Assembly (NCBI RefSeq): GCF_026283945.1
Contig: NZ_JAPDPC010000001.1
Coordinates: forward strand, 2,170,001-2,234,000
From: Dyella humicola
GTDB taxonomy: Bacteria; Pseudomonadota; Gammaproteobacteria; Xanthomonadales; Rhodanobacteraceae
Reading direction: 5' to 3'
DNA length: 64,000 nt
Below are positions 45,077-54,992 of the stretch, piece after piece. The notes beneath the pieces were generated by a model. That model was not told the origin of the DNA, did no database searches, and saw only the letters and a program-made list of their open reading frames with translations. Positions within the stretch are counted from its first letter, which is position 1, and the number at the start of each line of letters is the position of its first letter. The position numbers and the translations under genes were made by a program.

Positions 45077-47299
45077 TCAGGTCTCGAAAATGAAAGTGGG
45101 GATCAAGCCGAACGGCATGTACTCAGTCACCTTCGCGGTGATGCCGTCGAGTACGATCGGATTGTTGAGACTGCTGAACGCGCCGATCTCGGAACCATCC
45201 TCGGCGCCGCGACGTATGCTCACGGCGGCAGCATCGCTAATCTGGCAATAGTCAGCGTCGCCGAATCGGGTCGACGTCAGCGTGATGGCGCCGATGGCGA
45301 GTTCCGTCGACGCAAAGGGATGCGGTAGCCGACTGCCCGCGAGTGCGGCACTGAAGCGGAAGCAGCCCCATTGCGTGTCACCCACCGTGACCATGCCGAC
45401 CACCAGGGTTTCCGTGGCGTACAGGCGGTCAAGCGACAAGTTGCCCACCACGGTGACGCGCGCGAGGTTCGCTTTGCTCAGGGTCAACGCAATGGCGGGC
45501 TGGTTCGGAGCCGACTGGAGGATGCTGTCGGAAACGGAAAGCTCGTCGATCACGCCAGCACCCGGCGCACTGATCGAGCCGAGAATGGAGCTCTCAACGA
45601 CGAGGCTCTGAACATTACCGCTGATGACCAGCGGCACCGCCGCGATCTGCTGTCCGTCCGCGTCGACGCCGCCGGGATCGAGAGTCATGCGGCGCAACGT
45701 GACTTTGGCCCACGTGCCAGCAAGTTGGATCTGCGCGCCGGCATCGCCGCCGATCCAAAGCCCGTCAAGCACAAGCGTGCTTTGGCCGCCCGGCGCGGCA
45801 GTCAGCACCCACGGCGAAGTGAGCCGGATATAAGGGCGCTGCAGGTTGTCCGCCTGCACTACGAGGTCTTGGATGCCGTTGACTGATGCGACGGGCGAAT
45901 AGGTGGCGCTGTCGTCGATCGACAGGCCGCCGGCTGCCGGCAGGTCGGCGGCCGTGATGGCGCCACCACCGTTGACTTGGGCGGAGGCGGGCAGGGTGGT
46001 TACGTCCGCGAGACCTGCTCGCCGGTCGTCCGTGCCCGCGCCGACAGGGCCCGGAAAACCATAGTAATAGTCGACCGTGACAGGATGCGCCGGTGCGCCC
46101 GCAAGCAACCTGAATCGACCTCGTTCCGGATCGATGACCAGATCCTTGTTCGGCGGATTGGCGGACCAGTCGTCGAGGGATCCGGATGTGGTGAGCGCGA
46201 CCGGAACCGCTGATCCGCCGACATCGACCTCGATCGCGTCCGGCAGCAGCGCTGCCTTTCCGCAATCGGCCACCAGGGCGCCATCGAGGATCGCCCGAAT
46301 CACCGGCGCTGCCAGGAGCGACGCCTGTGACGGCAGGGCGGCGATCCGTGCGCGCAAGGCTGTTTCGGAGTCGAAGCGAATGTCGCGCAGCGCCACAAGA
46401 TAGTTGGCCGCTGCTGCGGGCTGGCCGGCGGCGATCAGCACGGAGCCGAGCGCGAGAATCACCGCCTCGGTGATCACGAAGGCTGCATCGCCCAGGAGCC
46501 GGCAGGCAATCGGCGCGGGCAGTTCCCATGGCAGCGGGAAACGCCAGGCTTCCCAGTCCGGTACGACGCGGCGCGGCGCGAACAAGGGGATGTCGCGACC
46601 GGAGGGATCGAAAAGGAAGGTGCCAGCAGCAGCGCGGCCATGCGGCATGACGCCCGTGACGGGGAGGGCAGGCAATCTGAACAAGAAGAACAGCAGCTTC
46701 GGGATGTTCCAGAGTCCGTCGAGGCCGTGTTGCTGCCGCATATCCGCAACGTGCGCATACTCATCGAACGGACCATCGGCGAGCGTCGATGCGAAGGGCC
46801 TCCGCAAGTCCGCCGTGCCGCCGCGCGGCGTGCCGGAGAAGCGTCCGAGCTGCGATGAAGGTGGCGCGTCGAGGCCGTGATGTGTCCGGCCCAGCCTGCG
46901 GAACGCCTCAACCATCGTCCCGTCCCACGGCGTGATGTCGGCGATCAGCTCCTCGAGTACCCGCGGCGTACCCTTGCGTCGCCGATAGTAGATGGTCTTG
47001 GCTACGTCGATGCGGCGTCCGCGCTCGTCGAGTGCCGAGATCATGCGTGTGCCCACGAGATCGCCAATATAGGGCACCGCCCAGTCGTCGCAAAGATCGA
47101 TGTAGCTGTCGTCCCACAGGCGATCCTGGTCGCGACGGAGGATCGCAGCCTGTCCAGCGAGGGTCTCGATCAAGCCGCGCAGGACGCCCTTTTGTTCTCC
47201 GTTGCCGTCGAGATTGCGATAGACCGCGGGCACCAGCGACCACAACTTCTCGGTGAAGTAGGCTTCGTAACCGTCGTCGGCGCGCGCTGCATCAGCCAT
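45077..47299 (-). CDS. eCIS baseplate wedge protein, phage tail protein I-like (Afp12-type)
   Basis: A 740-residue protein. The first 180 residues have the tail-protein-I pattern: FTEKLWSLVPAVYRNLDGNG, LIETLAGQAAILRRDQDRLW, VPYIGDLVGTRMIS and RRRKGTPRVLEELIADITPW. The remainder is beta-rich with repeated strands near the C-terminus (LVVESSILGSISAPGAG, LSVSDSILQSAPNQPA). In Afp/PVC-like particles the corresponding protein completes the wedge together with the gp6-like proteins. It overlaps the upstream gene by 8 bp. Confidence 0.85.
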   Translation of the reverse strand: MADAARADDGYEAYFTEKLWSLVPAVYRNLDGNGEQKGVLRGLIETLAGQAAILRRDQDRLWDDSYIDLCDDWAVPYIGDLVGTRMISALDERGRRIDVAKTIYYRRRKGTPRVLEELIADITPWDGTMVEAFRRLGRTHHGLDAPPSSQLGRFSGTPRGGTADLRRPFASTLADGPFDEYAHVADMRQQHGLDGLWNIPKLLFFLFRLPALPVTGVMPHGRAAAGTFLFDPSGRDIPLFAPRRVVPDWEAWRFPLPWELPAPIACRLLGDAAFVITEAVILALGSVLIAAGQPAAAANYLVALRDIRFDSETALRARIAALPSQASLLAAPVIRAILDGALVADCGKAALLPDAIEVDVGGSAVPVALTTSGSLDDWSANPPNKDLVIDPERGRFRLLAGAPAHPVTVDYYYGFPGPVGAGTDDRRAGLADVTTLPASAQVNGGGAITAADLPAAGGLSIDDSATYSPVASVNGIQDLVVQADNLQRPYIRLTSPWVLTAAPGGQSTLVLDGLWIGGDAGAQIQLAGTWAKVTLRRMTLDPGGVDADGQQIAAVPLVISGNVQSLVVESSILGSISAPGAGVIDELSVSDSILQSAPNQPAIALTLSKANLARVTVVGNLSLDRLYATETLVVGMVTVGDTQWGCFRFSAALAGSRLPHPFASTELAIGAITLTSTRFGDADYCQISDAAAVSIRRGAEDGSEIGAFSSLNNPIVLDGITAKVTEYMPFGLIPTFIFET

Positions 47300-49799
47300 G
47301 GGATGGACTCCCGGTTACGTTGAGGGCCCCTTCGAAGTCGAAATACTGCCCCGCACCCGGATTGCGGCCATAGGGCTCGAAGGGGGTGCCGTTGATGGTC
47401 AGCGCGCGGACGGCAATCGCCCCGGATACCGACAGCACCGTGTCGAATAGGTTGCTGCGAAAGAGCGTATTGCCGATCCCCTGGGTCTCGGGTTCGAGCA
47501 GGCCTTGCCCGGTGGCTTCAAGGGCGCCGCGAACGGCGGCCAGGACGGTCGGCGTGTCGTACGTCGGATCGGTCTGAACGTCGATGGCGAGCGCCGCCGG
47601 TACAGGCGTCGCCTGCATAACGTCAATGGGCGTCGCCGGATCGGCGATGCCGCGCAACCGCTGCGATACTAGGCTCTTCAGCCCGGCGGTCCCGACATAC
47701 CAGACCTGTACCACCGCGCGCTGGCGTAGCGCCGACCATCGCCATTGCGCGGTTGCCAGGCGGACGCTACCGACGGCGGCCGCAGCGGCGGCGAAATCCT
47801 CGATCGACACGGCCCGGCCGAGGAGCAGTGCGGTCTTGGGTGCGGAACTTCTCACCGAATCGGTCCCTTCCACGTCTGCCCCACCGGCAGCGGCGACAGG
47901 GTTCACGATCGACTTGAGGCCGGGCACCGGGCGCGCGATCTGATTGATGCCGAAGGCTGGTGGCGATGCGGCGCCGGCCCCGAAACGATATTGGGCCACA
48001 ATATTGCCGATGCCCGTTGCCAACGGCGAGCCGAAGGTTATTTTGGCGCTGCCATCGTCTTGGCGCCTGACGATGTAGACGCGATCCGCCTGGCCGACAC
48101 CGTAGAGTGTCGGAACTTCAGTCCACAAGATGCCGCTGACGAAAATGCGTAGCGTACTGATGGCGCCCCAATCGTTCTGCACCGTTGCCGATGGCACATA
48201 GGTGAGCGGCCTATTTTGCAGGGTGAAGGTTTGGAAGCTCTGCGTAGCGTCGCCGTTACCCAACACTTCAGCAACCACGGTTTCACCACGCGTCACCTGA
48301 AGCACATTGCCGTAGACCTGCACCGGCAACTCGAGTGGCGGATCCCACGTCGTCGTCGGGTCCAGTGTCAGGGTCGCGGCGGCGAAATCGACACTGCAGG
48401 GACTGTCGACGCCACGTTGGTCCGCGCTTGCCAAGAGCACATCGGTGACCTTTGGCGGACCGGTCGGCGCCACGTGCACGCCCGTCAGTTCAATCGTGGT
48501 TGAGTCCGCCAGAGCGGTGTCGGCCGGTGACATGACCGTACCTGCATCGACGAGGCCAAAGTGGATGGCGAGTTCTCCCGGCGTCGCCCAGTTCGAGTCG
48601 TTGACGGCGGCTGGATCGGTCGGATCGGGTATCACTGCGTCAGCGAAGAGACGCGTGGTGGGTATGCGAGTCGCGGGTGTTGTGACGTTATTGCTCCCGA
48701 CTGTGATTGTTTGTGCGGGCACGACGGTCACGAGTGGCTCGTCGATCTTCGCTACATGCACCGCCTCGTAGTGATCGCCCGGCACCTCGAGGAAGATCCG
48801 GTCGCCGACTCCGATGGTCCGATTCAGGCTATTCAAGAGAAGCGTCGTTCCCGCCTCGCCCGAGGCGGCGTCCTGCCAGCTTTCCTCGACGGACGGGTCG
48901 TCAGAGTTCGAGGTGAGCGCATACGCGGCGGAGGCCATGGCCGATGACAGGCCAACGCCTTTTTTCGTGGCGGTTTTGACGGCAAAGAGAAGAGGCAGAC
49001 GCGAAACCCATAGCCCCGTCTTTTGCGTTGGAATCATCAATCGCGTCAAAGCGATCGATCGCGGCTGCTTCAATGTGAGTGGCGAGACCAAATCGACGCG
49101 CACGTAGCGGCCGCCGTCGGCGAGCGTCACCGTCGATACCTGCTGGGCACGACCGAGCCAAATGGTGGATGAGGCACCGCCGCCGAGCTCCAGCCACAGG
49201 AGGCTGTCGCGTTGGACGCGGGACGTCGCCGGATCAAGCAGGAGGTAACTAACGGTGCCGCTGAGGGTCGCGGCCCGTGGTGGGACAACGCCCCACTGGT
49301 TCGCGGCGGGGTTGGTCATCGCGTCGACAGAGGATTCGAAAACCTGCGGAGGCTCCGTTCCAAAAGCGGCGGAACGAAACGCCGTTCCCGCCGGAATGAC
49401 CACCGGCAGGCGACCTTCTACCAGGGCGCCGATATCAGCAAAGGCGGCAAGTTCGGGGCGAGGTAGGTAGCCGATGAGTTCGACCAAGCGTCGCAACGAT
49501 GCCGGCAGGACGGCAGTGCGCAGATAGGATTCGTTGGCATGGGCCTGGTCATAGAAGGCAACGATGTCGCATACGTAGGCCCACATCTCGAGCAGCATGA
49601 GTCCGAAATCCTCGGTATCACGCGCTCGCCACTTGGCAAGTGGTGGATAGTCCTGCGCGGCCGCAGTGATGCTTGCCAGCAAAGCGCCGCGAAATTCCGG
49701 GAAGTTACCGAGCTGGCGCGGCAGCGCCGACAGTCCGGCCGGAATGTTCAAAGTCGGTGGAAAAATCCGCAGGTCGCAGTGGCAGACAGGATCATTCAT
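47292..49799 (-). CDS. eCIS baseplate protein, BaseplateJ/gp6-like (Afp11-type), second copy
   Basis: An 835-residue baseplate assembly protein. Seen are SITAAAQDYPPLAKWRARD, EDFGLMLLEMWAYVCDIVAF and SLRRLVELIGYLPRPELAAF in the first 130 residues, the standard N-terminus of putative baseplate assembly proteins. The C-terminal part carries the BaseplateJ-like core (GRAVSIEDFAAAAAAVGSV, ALAIDVQTDPTYDTPTVL). It and the preceding 858-residue paralogue would form the wedge heterodimer comparable with gp6/gp53 in T4. The start overlaps the previous stop (ATGA). Confidence 0.88.
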   Translation of the reverse strand: MNDPVCHCDLRIFPPTLNIPAGLSALPRQLGNFPEFRGALLASITAAAQDYPPLAKWRARDTEDFGLMLLEMWAYVCDIVAFYDQAHANESYLRTAVLPASLRRLVELIGYLPRPELAAFADIGALVEGRLPVVIPAGTAFRSAAFGTEPPQVFESSVDAMTNPAANQWGVVPPRAATLSGTVSYLLLDPATSRVQRDSLLWLELGGGASSTIWLGRAQQVSTVTLADGGRYVRVDLVSPLTLKQPRSIALTRLMIPTQKTGLWVSRLPLLFAVKTATKKGVGLSSAMASAAYALTSNSDDPSVEESWQDAASGEAGTTLLLNSLNRTIGVGDRIFLEVPGDHYEAVHVAKIDEPLVTVVPAQTITVGSNNVTTPATRIPTTRLFADAVIPDPTDPAAVNDSNWATPGELAIHFGLVDAGTVMSPADTALADSTTIELTGVHVAPTGPPKVTDVLLASADQRGVDSPCSVDFAAATLTLDPTTTWDPPLELPVQVYGNVLQVTRGETVVAEVLGNGDATQSFQTFTLQNRPLTYVPSATVQNDWGAISTLRIFVSGILWTEVPTLYGVGQADRVYIVRRQDDGSAKITFGSPLATGIGNIVAQYRFGAGAASPPAFGINQIARPVPGLKSIVNPVAAAGGADVEGTDSVRSSAPKTALLLGRAVSIEDFAAAAAAVGSVRLATAQWRWSALRQRAVVQVWYVGTAGLKSLVSQRLRGIADPATPIDVMQATPVPAALAIDVQTDPTYDTPTVLAAVRGALEATGQGLLEPETQGIGNTLFRSNLFDTVLSVSGAIAVRALTINGTPFEPYGRNPGAGQYFDFEGALNVTGSPSHG

Positions 49800-52372
49800 G
49801 CGCCACCTTCATGGAATAGTCGCAAGGTTCCCCGATCGGGGTGCAGCGGATCATTGTCGAGACGCACGATTTCATTCGGCTGGACCACGTAGACCAGTTC
49901 GATGAAGGGGCGCCAGTCGAACCATCCACGTCGACGGATGCGCACGCGCTCCACGGCCTTGACGCCGGGTACATTCATGATCGCCGCCTCGAGGCGACTC
50001 CGATAAAGCGGCTTGCCGAAGGTGAAGTTGTCCGGACTGAAGAAGCCAGCTCGTGCAAGCGGCCCCTTGGTACCTAACAACATCGTTTCGACCTCGCTGG
50101 CGACGTCAGTGCCATAGCGCGTCGGCGCTACGCATATGTCGATCTGGAGATCGACGTCGGCATAGATAGGGTCGGGCACGATGGTCTCGCGACCGGCTTG
50201 GCGGAAGCGATCGAGTTGTTCCTGGAGATCGTCGCGCCTGTCTTGCGCTAGCGTGTCAGTGTCACGCGGATCAGGCGTCACCATGGCGCTTAGCCAACTG
50301 CCGGTCCAGCGGAACTCCGATCCTGCCTGCTGGACCCACGCGAGACGTTCGGCAGCCTCGGCATAGTCTTCCGGCCGAACCGCACGATAGGTGACCGCGC
50401 GGAAGGCATCCGGCGCGTTGCGCTGCACGGCATCAAGCGATTCCGGCTCGAGGCCGCCCATGGTCGGCAAGGGGTTGGTGATCGAGGCCACCAGTGCACC
50501 CAGGGACGCCACGTTGAAGACCGTCAGAGTGTCCGCCCCCAGATTGGTGGCGATGCCGTTGCCGAGTCGGTAGCTGACCTCGAACACCGTGCCAGGCAAA
50601 GCACTGGGGGATGGTATGGCGCCAAACGTGCCGTCGCCGAATCGCAGCGTGACACCGTCGCCGTTGGTCTTGTCGGCCTGAACGTAGTCTTCGTGGACCA
50701 GTGTATCGAGCGGCCGTCGATAAGCGACGATCCGGCGCCAAAGTCCATCATCCAGGGTGAAATGCAGATCGTCCGCCTGTGAGCTCGACACGCCGAGGAG
50801 GGAGCGTCGCCACTCCCAGCCGATGTGTTGATCCCACTGCGAACCGTTCCATTTCGGAGCAGATGCAGGTGTTGCGAGCGCCGCGCGATAGAGACGAAGC
50901 TCCGGCGCAGCGGTTGTCGGATCATCGCCCAGCCAGGTCAGTCCCTCGAACTCGGAATCGGGCAGGCTGAAGACGTAGGCCAGGCTCTCGTTTGGTCCGG
51001 TCCGTTCGACGGCCCTTGGCACAGGCGCGTAGGTCAGCGGATCACCGTTAAGCGGCGGCGTTAGCTCGGCATAGTCGCTGGGGCCAATGCTGAAGCGACG
51101 AACGACCGTGCGCCCCGCCGTGGCAGGCAGGATGTTGCCGCGCAACGTGAGGATGGTTTGATCCAGCTCGAAAGGCAGCGCCTGCGCAACCTCCCAGGTG
51201 ATCTGCGTGCAATTCGCGCCCAACAACGTATCGACGACGTCCACGGCGTTGATCAAACGAACCAGCCAGCGACGCGCCGGCAGCGCGCGATCCGCGGGGT
51301 CGGTGCGCAGGATCACCCAGCGCCCTGGCACCATGCCGACGGGGACGTCGTCTAGCGGCAGATCGGAGGCATGATGGCCGGCGAGGTACATGCCGGTCGC
51401 ACCAACCGGCAGGCAAGCTTGCGAGGAGTCCCATAGGTAGGGTGCAAGGGCATTGCGACGCGGTGAGATGGCATAGCTTCGAGGACCACCCGGCAGATCG
51501 CGTTCGTCGAAACCGCGACCGATCTCGAAGGTAATCGGCAGGATGGCCCCATCCGGCAAAGGCTGGTTGCCCGAAAGCGGGGTGACAAGCTCGCCCGGCG
51601 TCCGCGCCAGTCCGTCGCTTATCCCCTGCACAGGTGTGCCTGCCGCAAGCCCGCCGTCGGCGAGCGCGGTGACATCGAGCCAGCCGGACGCACCCAACCC
51701 GTCGTGTACGGTGTAGTCGACAAGGCGCGCCATGCGCCGCACGGAGCGCCTCTGCGTTGCGGTTTCAAGCTTGGTTTCGCGCGCGATGCGATCCTGGATA
51801 TAGGCAAACTCGTCGCCGATCGCGCTAATCACGTCGACGAGCATATTGCCGACATCGGCCTCGAGCCTGTCCTGCCAGGCGGGATAGCGTTGACTGGCGA
51901 ACTCAAGCAGGGCGGTGCGCAGGCTCCAGAAATCGCGGGCGGTGTAGTCGATCGGGAAATCGACCACTGGCTCGGGCGGGCATTCATCCGGCGGTGGTGC
52001 ACAGTCTATGTCACGCGGGCATGCCGCCTTGAAGCTGAAGGCAATGTCGTTGAAGTACGGATCGATGCGGGGATCGGCAATGCTCAGATTGTACGGAGCG
52101 AAGCCGCCCGGTTCCGCCGCGGTGAGCCGAAGGATGTCGCGGCCGTCCACGCCGGTGCGCCAAGTCGCTGTGACCGGGATGTCGGCCAATCCATCCGCAT
52201 GGATGCGCACGCTGTATTGGAATTGCGGTGCCACAACAGGTGGCACAAGCGTACTGGGTTGCTTGAGAAAATAGACGTCGAGCGTCACTTGGTCTGCATT
52301 CACCAGGACGAAGTCGACGCCGGTCAGATTGTTCTGATCGAGCAGGGTCTCAAGGCGGTCGCGGCCGGCCAT
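49796..52372 (-). CDS. eCIS baseplate protein, BaseplateJ/gp6-like (Afp11-type), first copy
   Basis: The product has 858 residues. Family patterns are DYTARDFWSLRTALLEFASQ, AWQDRLEADVGNMLVDVISA, GDEFAYIQDRIARETKLETA and, near the end, VRPEDYAEAAERLAWVQ and PIYADVDLQIDICVAP, which belong to BaseplateJ-type wedge proteins. The ATG at 52372 overlaps the gp25 stop in a TGATG, which fixes the start; the frame is open upstream but only as antisense-like Arg/Pro-rich sequence inside gp25. Confidence 0.9.
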   Translation of the reverse strand: MAGRDRLETLLDQNNLTGVDFVLVNADQVTLDVYFLKQPSTLVPPVVAPQFQYSVRIHADGLADIPVTATWRTGVDGRDILRLTAAEPGGFAPYNLSIADPRIDPYFNDIAFSFKAACPRDIDCAPPPDECPPEPVVDFPIDYTARDFWSLRTALLEFASQRYPAWQDRLEADVGNMLVDVISAIGDEFAYIQDRIARETKLETATQRRSVRRMARLVDYTVHDGLGASGWLDVTALADGGLAAGTPVQGISDGLARTPGELVTPLSGNQPLPDGAILPITFEIGRGFDERDLPGGPRSYAISPRRNALAPYLWDSSQACLPVGATGMYLAGHHASDLPLDDVPVGMVPGRWVILRTDPADRALPARRWLVRLINAVDVVDTLLGANCTQITWEVAQALPFELDQTILTLRGNILPATAGRTVVRRFSIGPSDYAELTPPLNGDPLTYAPVPRAVERTGPNESLAYVFSLPDSEFEGLTWLGDDPTTAAPELRLYRAALATPASAPKWNGSQWDQHIGWEWRRSLLGVSSSQADDLHFTLDDGLWRRIVAYRRPLDTLVHEDYVQADKTNGDGVTLRFGDGTFGAIPSPSALPGTVFEVSYRLGNGIATNLGADTLTVFNVASLGALVASITNPLPTMGGLEPESLDAVQRNAPDAFRAVTYRAVRPEDYAEAAERLAWVQQAGSEFRWTGSWLSAMVTPDPRDTDTLAQDRRDDLQEQLDRFRQAGRETIVPDPIYADVDLQIDICVAPTRYGTDVASEVETMLLGTKGPLARAGFFSPDNFTFGKPLYRSRLEAAIMNVPGVKAVERVRIRRRGWFDWRPFIELVYVVQPNEIVRLDNDPLHPDRGTLRLFHEGGA

Positions 52373-52749
52373 CAGGGGGCCACCTCGAGGTTGAGGTAGC
52401 GGCGCTGCTGGCGCGCGAGCAACACGTAACTGAGGCTGATCGTTAGTGTCGAGTCGACGGCCTCGACCGTCACCTGGTCGACTTTGAGCACGGAGCCGAG
52501 CCACTGATCGAGCGCCTGATGCACCAAGACCTGCGAGAGCGAGGCGCTCACGTCCGAGTTCGGCGCAAACAACATGCGGCGTACCCCGCACCCGAATTCG
52601 GGACGGTTGATCCGCTCGCCTGGTGCAGTCAGCAGCAACTGTCGAATCATCTGATCGACATGCTCTTCGTAGCTGCGCTCGACACTGAGGCGGCCAAGAC
52701 CGGTATCGATGCCCATCGGATAGCAGATGGAGGAGAAAGGTAGGTTCAT
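52372..52749 (-). CDS. eCIS baseplate wedge protein, gp25/GPW family (Afp9-type)
   Basis: A 125-residue protein with the gp25 core: LSVERSYEEHVDQMIRQLLL, APGERINRPEFGCGVRRMLF and the final strands LTISLSYVLLARQQRRYLNL. The EFG motif and the central helix-strand layout are the standard marks of gp25-like lysozyme-fold wedge proteins of contractile tails and T6SS TssE, here without catalytic role. Its length is normal. It ends in a TGATG overlap with the next gene. Confidence 0.93.
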   Translation of the reverse strand: MNLPFSSICYPMGIDTGLGRLSVERSYEEHVDQMIRQLLLTAPGERINRPEFGCGVRRMLFAPNSDVSASLSQVLVHQALDQWLGSVLKVDQVTVEAVDSTLTISLSYVLLARQQRRYLNLEVAP

Positions 52750-52753
52750 CGCC

Positions 52754-53089
52754 TTAGCTCCCTTTCACGCGAGGCTGTGTCGCCACCACGGAAACCGGCC
52801 CCTGCGGCGCGCCGGTCGCCGCCATGCAAAGACCAATGCTGGCTGCATCAAGAGCCTGGTTGCCGCCTGCCATGACCCGCAGGCCGGGAACGACCCATTG
52901 CACTTGGATACAAGGACTGGGGGTCGGCCCGGGCAGGGTGAAAGGGCAACCGGCGATGACAAAGGTGTCAGCGGCTGTGGTGATCGGCGCACCTCCCGCC
53001 TTGGCACGGGGGCTGGACGGGATAATTGCCACTTGGCCGCCGTGCGGGCACATCAGCGTCGCGCTGGAGGTCAGGCTGGGACCGGCCAT
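52754..53089 (-). CDS. eCIS PAAR-like spike tip protein (Afp10-type)
   Basis: A 111-residue protein beginning MAGPSLTSSATLMCPHGGQV. The Cys-Pro-His-Gly-Gly element, the later His/Cys-type positions (VIAGCPFTL, PCIQVQWVVPG, GLCMAATG) and repeated short strands fit the PAAR-like beta-cone that binds a metal and sharpens the spike. The order gp5-like, PAAR-like, gp25 supports this. ATG 53089 forms a TGATG with the spike gene's stop; a GTG at 53092 is an alternative. Confidence 0.8.
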   Translation of the reverse strand: MAGPSLTSSATLMCPHGGQVAIIPSSPRAKAGGAPITTAADTFVIAGCPFTLPGPTPSPCIQVQWVVPGLRVMAGGNQALDAASIGLCMAATGAPQGPVSVVATQPRVKGS

Positions 53090-53646
53090 CACACGACCTC
53101 CAAGGCGCCGCCATTCACGCTGAACGAAGCGCTCGTGAGTTCAGTTTTGTTGGGCGATATTTCGGATGAAACACCGGTCGGACTCACGGTGTGTTTACTC
53201 TGGCTGGCCTGTGTGACTGCCTCTGTGGTCAACGTGATCGACGCCCCGGAATCGACGCTTAGGCTCGCCTGCTGGGCGGCGTCGTCCAGGCGCAGGCCGA
53301 GCTTCTCGGTCTTCAGTAACTTGATGTCCGGGTTGCCCGCCTCCGGCGCCTCGCCGTCGGCCCAGAAGCACCCAACCCAAATCGGATAGGAGATGTCGCC
53401 GCCCTCGAATTCCACCCAGACGCCAGCGCCGACAGCGGGAATGGCGGAAAACCCGACGTTTTTTCCAGCGTAGGGCACGCAAGGCATGGCCCATACCGCG
53501 AGGCTGGGCGGCAGGATGGAAGAAACGCTGACCTTGACCCGGCCCTTTTGCTTGGGATCCTGGTTGTCAGTCACGGTGCCGCGGTACTTGCCGAAGCGAC
53601 GGCTGCGCACATGCTCAACTAGCATTCGAATGACATCGCGTTCCAT
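53089..53646 (-). CDS. eCIS spike protein, gp5/VgrG OB-fold type
   Basis: A 185-residue protein. YRGTVTDNQDPKQKGRVKVS, WAMPCVPYAGKNVGFSAIP, AGVWVEFEGGDISYPIWVG and CFWADGE form the OB-fold of gp5/VgrG spikes. After about residue 115 short repeated strands (ASLSVDSGASITLTTEAV) would make the beta-helical needle that the PAAR tip caps. It is separate from the gp27-like hub, unlike fused VgrG/Afp8 proteins. ATG 53646 overlaps the hub stop in a TGATG. Confidence 0.92.
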   Translation of the reverse strand: MERDVIRMLVEHVRSRRFGKYRGTVTDNQDPKQKGRVKVSVSSILPPSLAVWAMPCVPYAGKNVGFSAIPAVGAGVWVEFEGGDISYPIWVGCFWADGEAPEAGNPDIKLLKTEKLGLRLDDAAQQASLSVDSGASITLTTEAVTQASQSKHTVSPTGVSSEISPNKTELTSASFSVNGGALEVV

Positions 53647-54707
53647 CAGGACCCCCAACCGTTGCGGACCAGTTCGAATTCCATGCGATGAGTTGCGGCG
53701 TCGATCAGGTGGCGCACACTCGACACGAAATAAGCCCCGCTGTGGCGCGTGCCCGTGCCCTGCAACTGCACGACTGCGTGCGCATGCAGGATCGCCCCCA
53801 GCGCATGCACCGTGGTTTCACCGGTGACCGTCAAGAAGAAGTCAGATTCGATGAGCGCGGCTTCGCTACGACTCTTCAAGTCGCCGGCATCGTCCACCGG
53901 TGAAGTGATCAGGGTGTTGCGCGTGTCACCCGTGATGTCCGAAAAACCTTTGCCGCCCAGCACCTTCTGCGGCGAACGGGTGACGCCACCGTCAATCTGG
54001 CTCTTATCCGAGAGATCGAGCTCCCATCCCACTGCGCTGGACGGCCGCTCGACATCCCACGAAATATTGAGTTCGTTGAGGTTAGGCGAGTCGAGGTTGA
54101 TCGCCAGGTGCGCCGAGCTGGCGCTGTCGAGCTGTGGCCGGCGAAAATGTGCGGTCTGCAAACCAGTAGAATTGGTCGACACCCAGAAAAGGCAACCATT
54201 GCGGCGGGCCAGGCGCCGCACGAAACGCAGGTCACTATCGTGTTGCACCAAGGTGTGCTTGGCCTCGGTGTGAACTGCGGGCGTGTCTTGAGAATCCGAC
54301 GTGAAACCGTAGGGCGTCACGATCTGGCCGAAGACGTCACTGTCGCGTACCGCATCCCAGATCTTCGCCTTGACCTCGCGATCCATCACGATCGAGGTGT
54401 CGCTGCCAAGTACATCGACGTACGAGCCTGTGCCTCCGTGCAGCAGGCGAATCTGTTGCCCATGCACAGGGCCCTTGACCAGACAGTCGGCGACGTTGTC
54501 CTGCAGCGACAGGATCTGGATCACCGAGCCGGGGTCCAGGCGGCCGTCCGTCAGCATCGGCAGGTCTCCCGCAGTGATGTCGACCTCATAGCGCATCCGG
54601 AAGGTCGTCGGCTCGCCCATGCGTTCGAGAACCTCCACGACGGAGGCCTGCGCGAGCTGCGCATCGGCAGAACCGCCCACCAATACTGCGAGGCTCGTCT
54701 GCGCCAT
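53646..54707 (-). CDS. eCIS central hub protein, gp27/late-control-D type
   Basis: A 353-residue protein. The beta-barrel hub pattern is seen in SVVEVLERMGEPTTFRMRYE, GSVIQILSLQDNVADCLVKG and DSDLRFVRRLARRNGCLFWV, followed by a linker region and GETTVHALGAILHAHAVVQL near the end, as in gp27 and the N-terminal half of VgrG/Afp8. It would form the trimer on which the spike sits and connect it to the tube. The start is 2 bp past the LysM-like gene. Confidence 0.88.
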   Translation of the reverse strand: MAQTSLAVLVGGSADAQLAQASVVEVLERMGEPTTFRMRYEVDITAGDLPMLTDGRLDPGSVIQILSLQDNVADCLVKGPVHGQQIRLLHGGTGSYVDVLGSDTSIVMDREVKAKIWDAVRDSDVFGQIVTPYGFTSDSQDTPAVHTEAKHTLVQHDSDLRFVRRLARRNGCLFWVSTNSTGLQTAHFRRPQLDSASSAHLAINLDSPNLNELNISWDVERPSSAVGWELDLSDKSQIDGGVTRSPQKVLGGKGFSDITGDTRNTLITSPVDDAGDLKSRSEAALIESDFFLTVTGETTVHALGAILHAHAVVQLQGTGTRHSGAYFVSSVRHLIDAATHRMEFELVRNGWGS

Positions 54708-54708
54708 G

Positions 54709-54984
54709 TCAGCCTGCCTTCACCGGGATCGGGATGTCGCGAGCCTCTGCAAGCGCATCGGGCAGCATGACGTCGGAGAGTTCGCAAATACGCCAATAAC
54801 CGGCCGGATCGGAGAGATAGTGGTAGGACAGGTGATCAAGACGCTGGCCTTGAATGCGCCGATGCAGTCCCAGCAGCACTTGCGCTGGCTTGTCGGGGGC
54901 AGGGATCACCCTAACGACGCGGCCGCGGGAGTCGAGCGCGCTATAGCCCATCACGGCAAGATATCGGCTGGTCGGATCAAACAT
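54709..54984 (-). CDS. eCIS small LysM-like tail protein
   Basis: A 91-residue protein starting MFDPTSRYLAVMGYSALDSR. The second part (QRLDHLSYHYLSDPAGYWRI, LSDVMLPDALAEARDIPIPV) has the short LysM-like/tail-protein-X layout that in Afp/PVC systems is often fused to the Afp7-type tube-initiator protein. Here it is a separate gene directly after that one, with GGGGG before the ATG at 54984. An open extension to 55086 is rejected since it overlaps the upstream gene. Confidence 0.75.
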   Translation of the reverse strand: MFDPTSRYLAVMGYSALDSRGRVVRVIPAPDKPAQVLLGLHRRIQGQRLDHLSYHYLSDPAGYWRICELSDVMLPDALAEARDIPIPVKAG

Positions 54985-54992
54985 CGCGCCCC